The notes below the pieces were generated by a model. The model did not search any database. It was given only the letters and a program-made list of their open reading frames with translations, and was not told the DNA's origin. The position numbers were made by a program, and so were the translations under genes. DNA of 64,000 bases from Rugalucina vietnamica (Eukaryota > Mollusca > Bivalvia > Lucinida > Lucinidae), in assembly GCA_964017185.1 (NCBI GenBank), contig OZ024880.1, positions 34,438,329-34,502,328 on the forward strand, read 5' to 3'. This document shows, piece by piece, positions 32,376 to 44,293 of the stretch. Within the stretch, counting starts at the first letter, position 1. Each line of letters starts with the position of its first letter.

Positions 32376-32487
32376 GCACAGTTCAAATGAGGGTTGTACA
32401 TTTTGTAAAGTGTTGTTTCTTAGTCTTTCTTAAAAATCTGACAGCTGCTGACTACGCCATTTTAGCTCTAAAAATTCTGGTGTTTGA

Positions 32488-32755
32488 TTTAAGGTCTAAC
32501 ATTCCTTCTTGGTCATCAATTTTTCAGTTATGTCCGGATGGTGCGACGGTTTTCTGGGTATCAACGAGGGTGAAAATCATGAGAGCCATGGACTAATTTC
32601 CCTCCTGGCGCACCCCCGGTGAAGTATTGTCAATTTGGCGTGTCACCAGTAAACCATTCAGATTCAGATGTGTCTTGCTCAAGGACGCAACCAAGTCCCA
32701 GTGGGGTTTGAACCCAGAACTTTGTGATTCAACACTACGCCATTGCCCTCACTAA
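32488..32755 (-). repeat. tRNA-derived SINE, minus strand
   Basis: On the minus strand: TGGCGTAGTGTT (box A), GGGTTCAAACCCC (box B), then TCCTTGAGCAAGACACAT and a core with CCAGAAAACCGTCGC. Old copy. Confidence 0.65.
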
Positions 32756-32802
32756 GTACATGACTGTAATGTGCTAAACCTCGGCTGCAGCAATCATGCC
32801 TG

Positions 32803-33149
32803 CAGTGGCAGAGCTAGAAGGGCGTCAAAGGGGGGAGCACCCTGCCCTCATTTTGAAAATGGGAAATGCACCCTGCCCTTTTGGACTCCAGAAGGTGGCA
32901 CCCTGTCCTTTTCAGAACCTTTAAATATTGAAAAATACATAATATATGATATTTCTGATTAAGATTTTTGTTATCTTTTGATTATAAAGCCTTTAAATGA
33001 GAGGAAATAGCTAAAAGTAGCCAAAAGGTGCCCTTTATCATGAGACGAAGATGCTTTGTGTGCCCTCATAGCAGAATTTCACGCAATAAGTGCCCTTGTA
33101 CTGACAATATGCACCCCCCTGCCCTCTCTAAAACTCAGCTCTACCACTG
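32803..33149. mobile_element. hAT-like MITE, CAGTGG-ended
   Basis: Left TIR CAGTGGCAGAGCTAGAAGGG; the right end inverted reads CAGTGGTAGAGCTGAG. TGCCTG flanks both ends (candidate TSD of at least 6 bp). The interior repeats CACCCTGCCCT. No transposase. Confidence 0.7.
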
Positions 33150-33490
33150 TGCCTGTATAGCTCAATTTCAGGAACATACTCTGAATCCCTGGCGACAGGT
33201 TTTCTTGCACCCCGACTCACCTACTGATCTCGAAGTCATAAATTTTAAAACCAACAAATATGTCATGAAATTTCATGTATTTATTTCTGTTTATGCACAC
33301 TAGGAAAGAACATTAATGCACTATTTACATATATAATACATGTACATGTTTGTACAAAACACATGCAATGTTTGTTTTTGTTTTTTGTTTTTCGAATTTA
33401 AGCATGAAAACTCCATGTGACCTGCATTGTCATGTTTGTCCATTAATGGGTCATGAAAGAAAGTCAACCTTGATAAACATATCCATATTG
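33150..33490. other. No gene recognised
   Basis: AT-rich with a G/T-rich run near 33,370. Nothing supported. Confidence 0.4.
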
Positions 33491-33494
33491 CAAG

Positions 33495-35520
33495 TATTAT
33501 AATCTACTAGTAAATTTTACCCGTCTCGACGTAGCAGTAAGATGATTGCGGCGATGAAGACAAATAAGACACACACATACACACACACACAATCTCAAAT
33601 AAGACATACACAGAGGAAAAGAGAAAAAAAATGACAAATTTGACCTTTGACCTCGATGACCTTGACCTTTCAAAAATGAACCCCTCAAGCTAATATTCGG
33701 GGCCGCCGTCCACCTTCCCTCCAAGTTTGGTGAAGATCGGCCCAAGGACCTGGGAGGAACAAACAGAAAAACAACATAAATTTGACCTTTGACCCAATTG
33801 GACCCATAAATCTTAATCAGGGATCAACCCGTATACACTCACCAAGTTTCATGCAAATCAGACTAAGGACTGCCGTGTTACAGAAATTTGACCTTTGACC
33901 TCGATGACCTTGACCTTGAACCCCTCGAGCTAAAATCCAGGGCCTCCCTCAACCTTCCCACCAAGTTTGGTGAAGATTGGCCCAAGGACCTGGGAGGAAC
34001 AAACAGAAAAAACCATAAATTTGACCTTTGACCTCGATGATCTTTGACCCAATTGGACTTAATCTTAATCAGGGATCAACCTGTATACACTCACAAAGTT
34101 TTATGTAAATCGGACCAAGGACTGCTGAGATATAGAAACTTGACCTTTGACCTCGATGACTTTGACCTTTAATAAATGAATCCCTCGAGCTTATATCCGG
34201 AAGTTCGGTGAAGATCGGCCCAAGGACCTTGGAGAAGTAGGGGAACAAACAGAAAAAAAAAACATGACCAACAGAAAATAAAACATAAATTTGACCTTTG
34301 ACCTTGATGACCTTTGACCCAATTGGACCAATAAATCTTAATCAGGGATAAACCTGTATACACTCAGCAAGTTTCATGCAAATCGGACCAAGGACTGCTG
34401 AGATACAGAAATTTGACCTTTGACCTCGATGACCTTGTCCTTTTAAATAATTAACCCATCGAGCTAATATCCGGGGCCGCCCTGTATACACTCACCAAGT
34501 TTCATGCAAATCGGACCATGGACTGCCGAGATACAGAAATTTGACCTTTGACCTCGATGACCTTGACCTTTGGAAAAATGAACCCCTCCAGCTAATATCT
34601 TGGGCCGCCCTCAACCTTCCCACCAAGTTTGGTGAAGATTGGCCCAAGGACCTGGGAGGAACAAACAGAAAAAAAAAACAAATTTGACTTTTGACCTCGA
34701 TTACCTTTGACCCAATTGGACCCATAAATCTTAATCAGGGATCAACCTGTATACACTCACCAAGTTTTATGTAAATCGGACCAAGGACTGTTGAGATATA
34801 GAAATTTGACCTTTGACCTCGATGACCTTGACCTTTAATAAATGAATCGCTCGAGCTAATATCCGGAAGTTCGGTGAAGATCGGCCCAAGGACCTGGGAG
34901 AAGTAGGGGAACAAACAGAAAAAAACATGACCAACAGAACAAACCCCATAAATTTGACCTTTGACCTCGTTGACCTTTGACCCAATTGGACCCATAAATC
35001 TTAATCAGGGATCAACCTGTATACACTCAGCAAGTTTCATGCAAATCGAACCAAGGACTGCTGAGATACAGAAATTTGACCTTTGACCTCGATGACCTTG
35101 ACCTTTTAAATAATTAACCCATCGAGCTAATATCCGGGGCCGCCCTGTATACACTCACCAAGTTTCATGCAAATCGGACCAAGGACTGCAGAGATACAGA
35201 AATTTGACCTTTGACCTCGATGACCTTGACCTTTGGAAAAATCAACCCCTCGAGCTAATATCTGGGGCCGCCCTCAACCTTCCCACCACGTTTGGTGAAG
35301 ATCGGCCCAAGGACCTGGGAGAAGTAGGGGAACAAACAGAAAAAAAATATAAATTTGACCTTTGACCTTGATGACCTTGACCTTTCAAAAAATGAACCCC
35401 TCAAGCTAATATCCGGGGCCGCTCTCCACCTTCCCTTCAAGTTTGGTGAAGATCGGCCCAAGGACCTGGGAGGAGTAGGGGAACAAACAAACAGACAAAC
35501 GTTGCTCAAATTATAGTATG
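33495..35520. repeat. GACCTTGACC tandem array
   Basis: Units of ~265 bp built around TTTGACCTTTGACCTCGATG, followed alternately by a GAACCCCTCGAGCTAATATC/CAAGTTTGGTGAAGATCGGC half and an AATCTTAATCAGGGATCAAC/CAAGTTTCATGCAAATCGGA half. Units at ~34,149, 34,419 and 34,548 recur at ~34,813, 35,081 and 35,214, so a ~664-bp higher-order period is visible. A (CA)n run at 33,572-33,590 sits near the left edge; the right edge is GGGGAACAAACAAACAGACA. Open minus frames over it are not genes. Confidence 0.9.
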
Positions 35521-35600
35521 ATATCACACTGGTTTATATTCAGAGAGAATTGTGAATAAAAACAAACAATGTCGATGCCATGATAAATACCTGTGTGGAG

Positions 35601-36910
35601 TATGGCAAGCCGTTTTACTATTTATTATGCTTATTAGATATCTTGAATAGTAAATAAGATATCTTAATTAGGATATAAGATATCTTATGTAGCAATAAAG
35701 ATATCTTCTTTATCAAAAAAGATATCTTATATCCTAAATTAGATATCTTATATAGTAAAGAAGATACCTACTGTAATATGCTAAATAAGATATCTTATTT
35801 GATCCCACAATTAAGATATCCAAAATAGCATATAAGATACCTTATTTGATAATTTAGATATCTAATATACTAAATAAGATATCTACTATACCTAAAAAAG
35901 ATATCTTCTTTACAAGATTAATTAAGATATCTACTTTCGTAAATAAGATATATATCTTCATTGCTAAACTAGATATCTTATATAGCAAATAAGATATCTA
36001 AAGTGGTAAATTTAGGTATAATAGATATCTTATTTAATATATATGATATCTTATTTAGTATATTAGATATCTAAATCATCAAATAAGATATCTTGATTAA
36101 GGCTATAAATAAGATATCTGTATTGGTATAGTAGATATCTTATATAAGTATCAGAAACCAATTGTGATTGGGTAAAACAAATAAGATATCTTATATACTA
36201 AATAAGATATCTGATTTGTTAAACCTAAATAAGATATCTAATATAGGATATAAGATATCTATTTTTGTGTATACATAAGATATCTAATTTGTCAAATAAG
36301 ATATCTACTTTAGCATAGTAGATATCTTATTTGTGAATGCAATTAAGATATCTTATATGTTGAAGAAGATATCTTATTTGACAAATAAGATATCTTATAT
36401 GATAAAATAGATATCTTATATACTTTTTAGATATCTTATATGTTAATTAAGATATCTTATTTAGAAAAAAACATTATAGATATCTAATTTATCATATTAG
36501 ATATCTAATTTGTTAAACGAGATATCTTAATTAACAAATTAAATGCTATATCAGATATCTATATTAATTAAGATATCTTACATATTTTTCAAATAAGATA
36601 TCTAATATATCAATCAAGATATCTTATTTGTTAATGTAGATATCTAAATTAACAAATAAGATATCTTGATTGATATATTGGATATCTTATTGTTTAGTTA
36701 AAAAGATATCTTATACACTATATAAGATATCTTAAATGACAATTTAGATATCTAATATAACAAATCAGATATCTTATTTGCTATATAAGATATCTTCTTT
36801 ATAACAGATATCTAATAAAATAAAGTAGATATCTTATTTATTAAAGAAGATATCTTATATACAATATAAGATATCTGTTTGTTTGAATAAATAGTAAAAC
36901 GGCTTGCCAT
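35601..36910. mobile_element. TIR element filled with AGATATCT palindromes
   Basis: TIRs of ~24 bp: ATGGCAAGCCGTTTTACTAT continuing TTATT, inverted at 36,886-36,910. TGTGGAG lies directly outside both ends (35,594-35,600 and 36,911-36,917), a good candidate 7-bp target duplication. Between them nearly every 20-30 bp carries AGATATCTTAT or its complement, with no ORF. A non-autonomous DNA element whose cargo is a palindromic satellite. Superfamily unknown. Confidence 0.8.
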
Positions 36911-36917
36911 TGTGGAG

Positions 36918-37842
36918 ACAACTTTCCACAGATCACAATTTTTTTTTGTAAAGTTGTTCTAAGGCACGTAATTGCATACTACAGTCTTTGAGTCTTTTAC
37001 TGATTTTATCCGTATTGGCTGTTCTCAGTTCTGGATAATTGGTTTGGTATTCTTACTATATATCACTGAAACATGTTTCGTGCACATGCACATCTTTGTT
37101 AACAGCTTCTCACCATGGTCTAATGTCACAGACAGCAAGATCCTTCATGCAGAAGAAACATACATACACATACGAGTATTTAACAACTGTCAGAGAATCA
37201 GACTAAATCCTCGCTTCAATAAAACGCCTATGGGAAAGGACACAAGAATAGATCTTGTCAATGACACTGTCACACTGAATCCAGTATAGCCCAGCCTTTT
37301 TATAGCAGGGCTTTAAAACTAAACTTTAATGATTTTTGCTTTGTAATATCAACTATATCTTGATTTCTTCACAGTATTACTATAACTCATGTCCACTTCA
37401 AAACACAGATTGTATTAAAGTCCATTATTTATCATTTAAGTTAGGGTGAACAGTTTATTGTACATGCAGTCATCCACTCTAATTGACTTTAAATATAAGT
37501 TTTGTGTTGTGGTTCACTACCTGCTCGATTTCCTGTTGATGAAATAAGCTCTCTCCCCTCTGAAAATAAATTAATACACGCATCAGTAATACATGTATTA
37601 TGTTCACTAGAAACACAAAATAACAAAACAATGACATTTTCACATATAAAAATTGGACATACATGCAGTCACTTTCTGAGTACTATGAAAGGGCTCCTAA
37701 AAACAGTTCCTCCTTGTGACGTTTCCTCCAGGACTATTTGTGCAAAAAATTGAATGGGGCTGTTTGCTAAAAAAGGTGAGACGATTCGCTCAAAATCAAT
37801 TTTATGGGTAGGTTCACCAATTATAGTTTTAGAAGTCCTTAA
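36918..37842. other. No gene recognised
   Basis: A 105-residue plus ORF (36,972-37,289) has a hydrophobic start but no family I know. Short ORFs at 37,479-37,948 overlap on both strands. Confidence 0.4.
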
Positions 37843-39079
37843 TGTTACGCCTACACAGGACCACGTTCTCACTACGTCCTTACCACGTTCTAAAAATTCA
37901 AGAACGTGGCGAGGACGGGGTCAAAATGAAACAATTTCGGATTTCTAAGTTCCCACTACGTCCTTACTACGTCCCCGCCACGTTCTTATTACGTCCGCAC
38001 CACGTCCTTACTACGTCCTTCACGTTTCCACTACGTCCTCAATACGCGCTCACCAAGCTCATCCCGTTTCCACTACGTCCTTGCTACGTCCTCACAAAGA
38101 CCAAGCAGTTCATACCACGCGCGAACTACGTTTCCAGTACGTTCTAACTGTAAATATATTAATCAGTCGTGTATTAAGAGTCAGATAAGTTGCGAAACAG
38201 CTTGAAATTGCAGAAAGAAAATGATGGGCGGACAACATTTCCGGTGGTATTCGCATGAAATTGAAGAATGCCTCTATCCTCAACTCCGCTAGTAGTCGGT
38301 CGTAATGCCCATACTGAAGCCTCCTTTCAGCTGATAGCCAATGGCGCACCCAACAAGATCTTGCCCTTCTATTCCTCCTCTTGTGAAATAGCACAAGTGC
38401 AGCCTGTGCACCAAGTAAGGCATGGTGTCCTTGAAGGAGAGCAAGTTACAAGAGTACTTCTCTGTTCATGTTTCGATTTCGATATGATTTAAATAAAAGC
38501 GAAAGCAATTGCTTGAGGGTACGGGACAATTAAAACAAAATTAATAAAACGTGGAGGACGTAGTTCGAACCTGGTGTGGACGTGATAAGAACCTACTAAG
38601 GACGTGTTAGGAACCGCTAGGACGTGATAAGAACGCAGTGCAGTCTTCTAGGACGCGGTAAGGACGTACAAGAAGCGTGGTATGGTCTCGTCGAGAACTT
38701 GATGGACGTAGCGAGGACGTAGCGAGGACGTAGTAGAAGCGTAGCGAGGTCTTGATGGTCTGCAACAAATTTGCATCGCGTCCACGAAGACCGCACTACG
38801 TTTGCACCACGTTCTTTCTACGTCCTACAAGTTCCTACTACGTCCTTACCACGTCCTTACTACGTCCTTACTGCGTTCTAATTCCACCCCGTCCTCGCCA
38901 CGTACCTTTTGAGCATGTTCAAAATTTGACCAAGACCTCCGCGTCCATCAAGACCTCACTACGTCCTTACTACGTTCCTACCACGTCCTACAAGACCGTA
39001 CCACGTCCTCACTACGTCCTTAATTTTTCTAGGACGTAGTAAGGACGTAGTGAGAACGTGGCCCGGTGTAGACGTAACA
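37843..39079. mobile_element. Non-autonomous PIF/Harbinger-like element with CTACGTCC-module arms
   Basis: Ends TGTTACGCCTACAC / inverted TGTTACGTCTACACC, with TAA on both sides (37,840-42 and 39,080-82), the TWA target duplication of PIF/Harbinger. Arms consist of reiterated ACTACGTCCTT / CCACGTTCT modules, both direct and inverted (37,860-38,145; 38,550-39,055). The interior (38,195-38,430) holds a transposase-like N-terminal remnant on the minus strand. Confidence 0.8.
38195..38430 (-). pseudogene. PIF/Harbinger transposase N-terminal remnant
   Basis: Minus-strand frame: ALLGAQAALVLFHKRRNRR, CWVRHWLSAERRLQYGHYDR, LLAELRIEAFFNFMRIPPEM. The pattern RRR..R..WVR.WL..R...G.Y..L..EL R.E...F.NF.R..P.M is the usual start of HARBI1-like transposases. 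The DDE domain is absent: after PPEM the sequence returns to terminal modules. Confidence 0.75.
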
Positions 39080-39295
39080 TAAGCGACTTGTTTATTCTAT
39101 TTGGATGTCTTAGTTCGTTGAAATGACATTAAAAAATAAATAATTTCAATGAAAAAAAAAAAAAAACATTAAAATCAATTTTTTTAAAACATGCGGCACT
39201 CTTCGGGAGTAAATGTCCTGTTCGAAAAATATTTTTTTACGCAAACAGTCCCGGGAGGAACTGGTTTGTGCGTGAAACATCCTGTAACCCCATGA

Positions 39296-39378
39296 AAGCC
39301 ATGTCTACTATGTCTATCGAACCCAGGACCTCTTTATTTAGAGTCCAACACTCTACCATTACGCCACCCCGCTCCCTA
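39296..39378 (-). repeat. SINE tRNA-head fragment
   Basis: Minus strand GGGAGCGGGGTGGCGTAATG, GACTCTAAATAAAGAGG, CCTGGGTTCGATAG: box A and box B are present. Not a tRNA gene: the 3' acceptor side does not pair. Same head as 41,320-41,401. Confidence 0.6.
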
Positions 39379-39481
39379 CTACGGTATGTAATGTGATGAC
39401 TAATATCACTAAAGATGATCTTACCAAAAACTGTTACAGGGAAAGATCCAGGTATGGGTCGTGTAGCAAAATACATATAAT

Positions 39482-39806
39482 TTGGCACTGGCACCTAGGC
39501 ATTATACTAAGGAAATTGCATACGAAACATTGGTTCGACCTCAACTCGAGTATGCTGCTCCTATTTGGTATCCCTATAATGATACTCAGACTGCTAAGAT
39601 AGAGATGGTGCAAAGGACTGCAGCCAGGTGGACCTGTAGGACAGTAGCGTTGGTGATATGCTAGACAAACTTGAGTGGCCATATTGGCTTGAGTCCCGCA
39701 GGGAGCGGTCCTCCTAAGACACACTCTGGTACAGTATATCTTGATAAAAACAAATACCTGACCCCAGCACCCAACCTTAAAGAAATGCACAAGACAATTT
39801 ACCTAT
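39482..39806 (+). pseudogene. LINE RT C-terminal fragment
   Basis: APRHYTKEIAYETLVRPQLE, YAAPIWYPYNDTQTAKIEMV, QRTAARWTCR, then, in shifted frames, DKLEWPYWLESRRE-like and LDKNKYLTPAPNLK. Typical thumb region of a CR1/Jockey-like LINE; both ends truncated, frameshift near 39,640. Confidence 0.75.
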
Positions 39807-41190
39807 AGTCAGGTCTGGTACACGTCAGGATTGAGGTCAGGGATTTTTTGTGTGTGTCTCAGGGGCCGAAATTAGGCCTCATTCCCATTGCAAATTACTA
39901 TTAGGTGTCTTTTTCCCCAGTCTGGAGAAAAAAATCCCAATTACAGCTGAAAATAATTTTCAACAGTTCCATACATTGTGAAATTCAAACTTTGCTGTTA
40001 GAAATGTTATTTAACTTTTGACACTTTTGATTATGAATTATTATATAATTATTCTAAATGAAATCCATTCTTAAGCTATGTCACTTTGGAAAATATCAAT
40101 TTTGAATGTCTAGAACTTGAAATTTCCCAATTCCGAATTTACTTTATTTCCCAATCAGAAAGGCCCTAGGGCCCCTTCCCAAAATTGTCAAAAAAATCCC
40201 TGGAGGTAAGGTTTTTAACCTCATTGAGGTTTGAAAATGTACGTGAAATTACTAAATCTATATTGAGAAAAACAAATACATGTAGCTATGCAAAAATTGC
40301 AACATCATTCCGGGCCCGGCCAATGTTGCTTGCAAAATGTGCAGCTTTCAAATGAAAAATTTTTCAGCAAAATCTGTTTGAGAATTCTTTGCATATCCTC
40401 CAATTTCATAAGTGGAAGGGGTAATTTTTGAATTTTGAGATTTAAAATAATAGTCTTCAATGTATGGCATGTATTTGAATAGTTTTTCTGCTGCTTTCTG
40501 TATATTTTATACTTTTTCCTAAGAATATCATCATTTTGATGTTTAACATTGCTGAAATAATATTAAACAAAAAATGAAAACAAATATAAAACTTAAAAAA
40601 ATATATTACCACTTACACCTGATGTCAGTGGCAGAAACCAGGTTTGTGTCAATCAGAAAGACATCAATGACGGACAGTTAAGAAGTAAGCAGAAAACAAT
40701 GGTAACATTAGGTAAAAACATGTTTTGTAAAAAAATATTCTCAGATTAATTTTCAAAACAGTTGTATCAAAAATAAGTAAACGACCAAGGTTAACAGATT
40801 TATCAAAGCAGAATTTTGCATTTTTTAACATAAGCTGTAAAATAAAAATAGCCTTGTTTCCGCTAACATGCCGAAGACGGGGTAGAGTCGGTAGGTCGGA
40901 AAATCTTTTTATTTTTTGTGTATTTTTATCTTTCTTGAAAATGGGTAAAGAGGTAGAAACGTGCTAAAATTAATCATACATGTAAGTACTCGAAACAAAC
41001 ATGCGATGAAGTTTAAAACCAGTAGAAAGCTGAATGAGATTGTTGAAATTATAGCAGTTTTTAAATCATTATTGAGGCAGTTGTTTTAGTGTAAACAGTT
41101 TTAATGGTCCACCCCAAAACTTAGAATTTTCCCCTTGACTAAATTCTAAATTTAGCCAACCACCCCACACCTGAGGTGATGATCAGAAAT
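39807..41190. other. No gene recognised
   Basis: AT-rich, no ORF of note. GGGGCCGAAATTAGGCC near 39,862 and AGGCCCTAGGGCCCCTTCCC near 40,165 could be ends of a small element. Confidence 0.4.
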
Positions 41191-41192
41191 TT

Positions 41193-41401
41193 TGTGTTTT
41201 TTTTTGTATTGAGGCTTAACGTCCCAGTCAACAATTTTTCAGTCAAGTCGGGACGGAGCCAACTCTTCCTGGGTTTAACCAGTACTGTAAGGAGTTAATG
41301 TGTCTTGCTCAAGGACACAACACCGTGACGCCTGTGGGGATCGAACTCAGGACCTCTCGATTCGGAGTCCGACACTCTACCACTACGCCACCGCACTCCC
41401 T
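41193..41401 (-). repeat. tRNA-derived SINE, best copy
   Basis: Minus strand: GGGAGTGCGGTGGCGTAGTG (box A), TCCTGAGTTCGATCCCC (box B), CCTTGAGCAAGACACATTAA, TTGTTGACTGGGACGTTAAG, then CCTCAATACAAAAAA tail. Complete head, core and tail; RNA polymerase III internal promoter expected. Confidence 0.82.
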
Positions 41402-41455
41402 AAAGATCAGAAATTGATCGACTCAGAAGATAGGTAGCTTCTTCATCTGCACCCA

Positions 41456-41621
41456 CAGGGGCGGATCCAGGATTTCTGAAGAGGGGGTTCAAATGCAGAA
41501 ATGGTGGGTTCGTTTGCCTAATTTCAGACAAATTTCTTTAAATTCCCTATGAAAATGAAATAATTTTGGTCCTGAGGGGAGTTCGAGCGAACCCCTTGAA
41601 CCCCCTCTAAATTCACCACTG
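41456..41621. mobile_element. hAT-like MITE, short
   Basis: Left CAGGGGCGGATCCAGG...GAGGGGGTTC; right end inverted CAGTGGTGAATTTAGAGGGG. ACCCA abuts both sides. 166 bp, no coding. Confidence 0.65.
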
Positions 41622-42960
41622 ACCCACCTTCTCTGGAAGTCACCAAGCCTAGTGCCACCAACAGAACAGTTCCCAAGAGTGTGAAAGATGAAAAACAGAT
41701 TTTTTTAATAAAACAAATGGTTATGTAATACACGGTATGCGTGTCGATTATTTCCAATGGGGTCCTGTTGGTTAGAATCTCCAACACTACCAGACACCAA
41801 GCGTCCAGACCAAGATGGCTAGATTCCTGGTCTGAAGAGGCTAGACACTGCCTTTTTGAAAAGCTTATACTTGTATAACATTGCATTCCAAATGCATTAC
41901 AGTAACATTTGGTAAATACTACCTACTGTAGTGACCAAAAATTCATGAAATGCCCACAATTCTATTTCCAAGTATTCAACAGTCTCTAGATTGACAATCA
42001 AATAGAAAGAGTGATACAAACCTTGAGTCATTTCTTTCGTCGTAAACATCCATCACAGTGGATTTTGATACTCTACGGTACCAACTTCAATACCAGTAGG
42101 TTTAACAAAGAAAAACTAAATATTAATTATAGCAAGATATTCAACATCTGGCAAACCATGCAAGTCCTATGCTATTCAAAACTGGACTTTACCAGTGGAA
42201 TTTCCTTGGTCAAGTTATACAACTGAAAGTAGGTCAGCTTGTACAGTCACAGTCAATAGACACCTGTTGCAAAATAAAAATCATTAATAACAACTATTCT
42301 ATTGTTAGAAAATTTAAGCAAATATAAATACTTCTCTCCAACCTCTTATACGACAAAACTGATATCCACTAACTAATAAAACAAAAACAAAATATTTCCA
42401 ATTGATTCAAGTAAGTAAAATTCCTTTAGCTGTGGAGGCAAATAGAGGCCCCATATAGGGAAAACAAATTGAATATGAAAAACAGACACAGCAATGCAAA
42501 GCTATTAAAATCCAAATAAATAATCAAAACACCGATAAACATAACATCAACGAGAAGAAGAAAAATTCTCAAACACATACATGGAACCATCTGGCAAAAC
42601 AACGTGCTAATAAAGCAAATTCCAAACAATCTCCACAGGAGCTAAATTTAGGCAATTTCATGAACCCCCTATTGAGCCTTTTTTTCCTAAACCAAATGGA
42701 CTGTTTATTAATATCTTGCCAAACATTGTTTATCAATTCACTGATATGACAATTTCTTATCAATTAATTAATATTTTATGAATAATTCCGCCCAGAAAAA
42801 TGTAACTTTGCCTAACAGAATGAATTATTGACCGAAACTTATGCAGATTTATGCTGGTACCGCGCAAATTTCCTTATCAACGATCTCGATATTTCACACA
42901 GTCTGTAGTCACTACTGGGTTCAAAAATAAAACACCCTCTACTCCAGTGCGACAGTCGCG
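41622..42960. other. No gene recognised
   Basis: Short unrecognised ORFs only (41,524-41,886, 42,011-42,226, 42,426-42,629). Confidence 0.4.
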
Positions 42961-42964
42961 CACT

Positions 42965-43390
42965 GCTTCTAAAATCTTAGTACAGTCACTAATTGCTGAA
43001 ATAGACAAATTACACCAGACTGCGATTTGGCATGTTGACAGGTCCAAGGAAGCGCATACTTCTGGTTTCATTCATTTTTTTTTTTTCAAATGTGTTCGAT
43101 TGTCAAAGTAGAATAGACAATGCTGCGATTTTCGACCTTTTTTTTTGACTGCCATCAAAGAAGAATGCCCTCCGCATGCTCCTACAAACATCTTTTGTGG
43201 TAATTTTGCCATAACCCGGCACGCATGCATGTGTAAAAGCAATCAAAGGTAAAATGTGGCACATAAACAAATCCGATTACCAGATAACATGCAAAAAACT
43301 TAAATCTCGCAAATTTTGTCCAAAAATGCACTAATCCACTGGTTACAGCTACTTCTCTCTTTTTTTTTACAATGAATCTATAGGGTGATT
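42965..43390 (+). repeat. ~400-bp dispersed repeat, copy 2
   Basis: Opposite-orientation partner of 25,008-25,425. Small insertions of T-runs (43,070-43,086; 43,138-43,147) break the reading frame that is open in the other copy. Ends ATGAATCTATAGGGTG. Confidence 0.7.
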
Positions 43391-44290
43391 ACATACAAAA
43401 GCTTACAAACGTCGGAGTATATCGGCAGCCGTACCATGTCTCGGACGATAGGAAAATCAATAGTATCATATAACGACCGCCGATCATATGCTTTGGCGAC
43501 TGCTGTTTTGAATTATATTTGCCATTACTTCAACCCGATGTTATGCCGTGTTATGGCCCTCAAAGTATGCCCGTACATCATCCATAGTGCAGAAAATAGT
43601 TCTGTTTTGGTCCTTTGAGATCAGCGAATTTTGTCACACTCGCGCTTGAAAACGGGTTTGTAAATTCTTTCATATTAAACGCAATATGTTTGACATGAGG
43701 AAGTAGTCACATTGTGCCGTCATATTGTGCCACGAAAATTGTTGTTTTATTATTTTTTATATAAATATATTTCTTAAATGGCGTGAATGAAATAGAGTAC
43801 TTCGGCTGAAATCGCCACACCACTTCCATTACATAGTTTAAAATCAGTACAGTCATGTAAGCAATGTCATTTTAAGACTTTATCAATATAGACATGAGTG
43901 GGTGGGGTATGTTAAAGAGACATCTACTGTTTTTTTCATCTGCCAATCAAATGATAATGTGCATTTATTGCTAATAGACGTCACAGATACTAGGAATGAC
44001 TCAATATAGTTATTCTTTAAAATTTTAAATAGCTTGGTTTAGAATTGGAAATGCAACTGGGTTTCTTGGGACCCATTTCCTGGGAAATTAAATGCATTTG
44101 AATAAAAATTATACAAAGCGTACATGTCTAGGATACATAATTTAGAAAATTAAGTATTATTTTGGGGTCATGGAAATGTATTTCTCCGGGAAAAGTTAGT
44201 GTAAACATGTTTTTCTGGAAAATCTTCAAAGTGGGTAACTTTGGGCGGCATGTATGCGCTTATTGTTTGCTGAAAGATGATATGCCATTT
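43391..44290. other. No gene recognised
   Basis: A small ORF at 43,385-43,618 is not recognisable. AT-rich otherwise. Confidence 0.4.
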
Positions 44291-44293
44291 GTT

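Noticed and set aside
33497-35527. Minus-strand ORFs with GPIGSKVIEVK and LGRSSPNL repeats
   Set aside because: Periodic open frames of the GACCTTGACC array, not genes.
35601-36910. CRISPR-like array
   Set aside because: Repeats are short palindromes with irregular AT spacers inside a TIR-bounded element in eukaryotic DNA; no cas genes.
36972-37289. 105-residue plus-strand protein with hydrophobic start
   Set aside because: No recognisable family, no splice-consistent neighbours and AT-driven composition; left as unassigned.
41320-41401. Functional tRNA gene
   Set aside because: Box A and B are present, but the sequence continues into the SINE core without acceptor-stem closure; the same head recurs in other SINEs.
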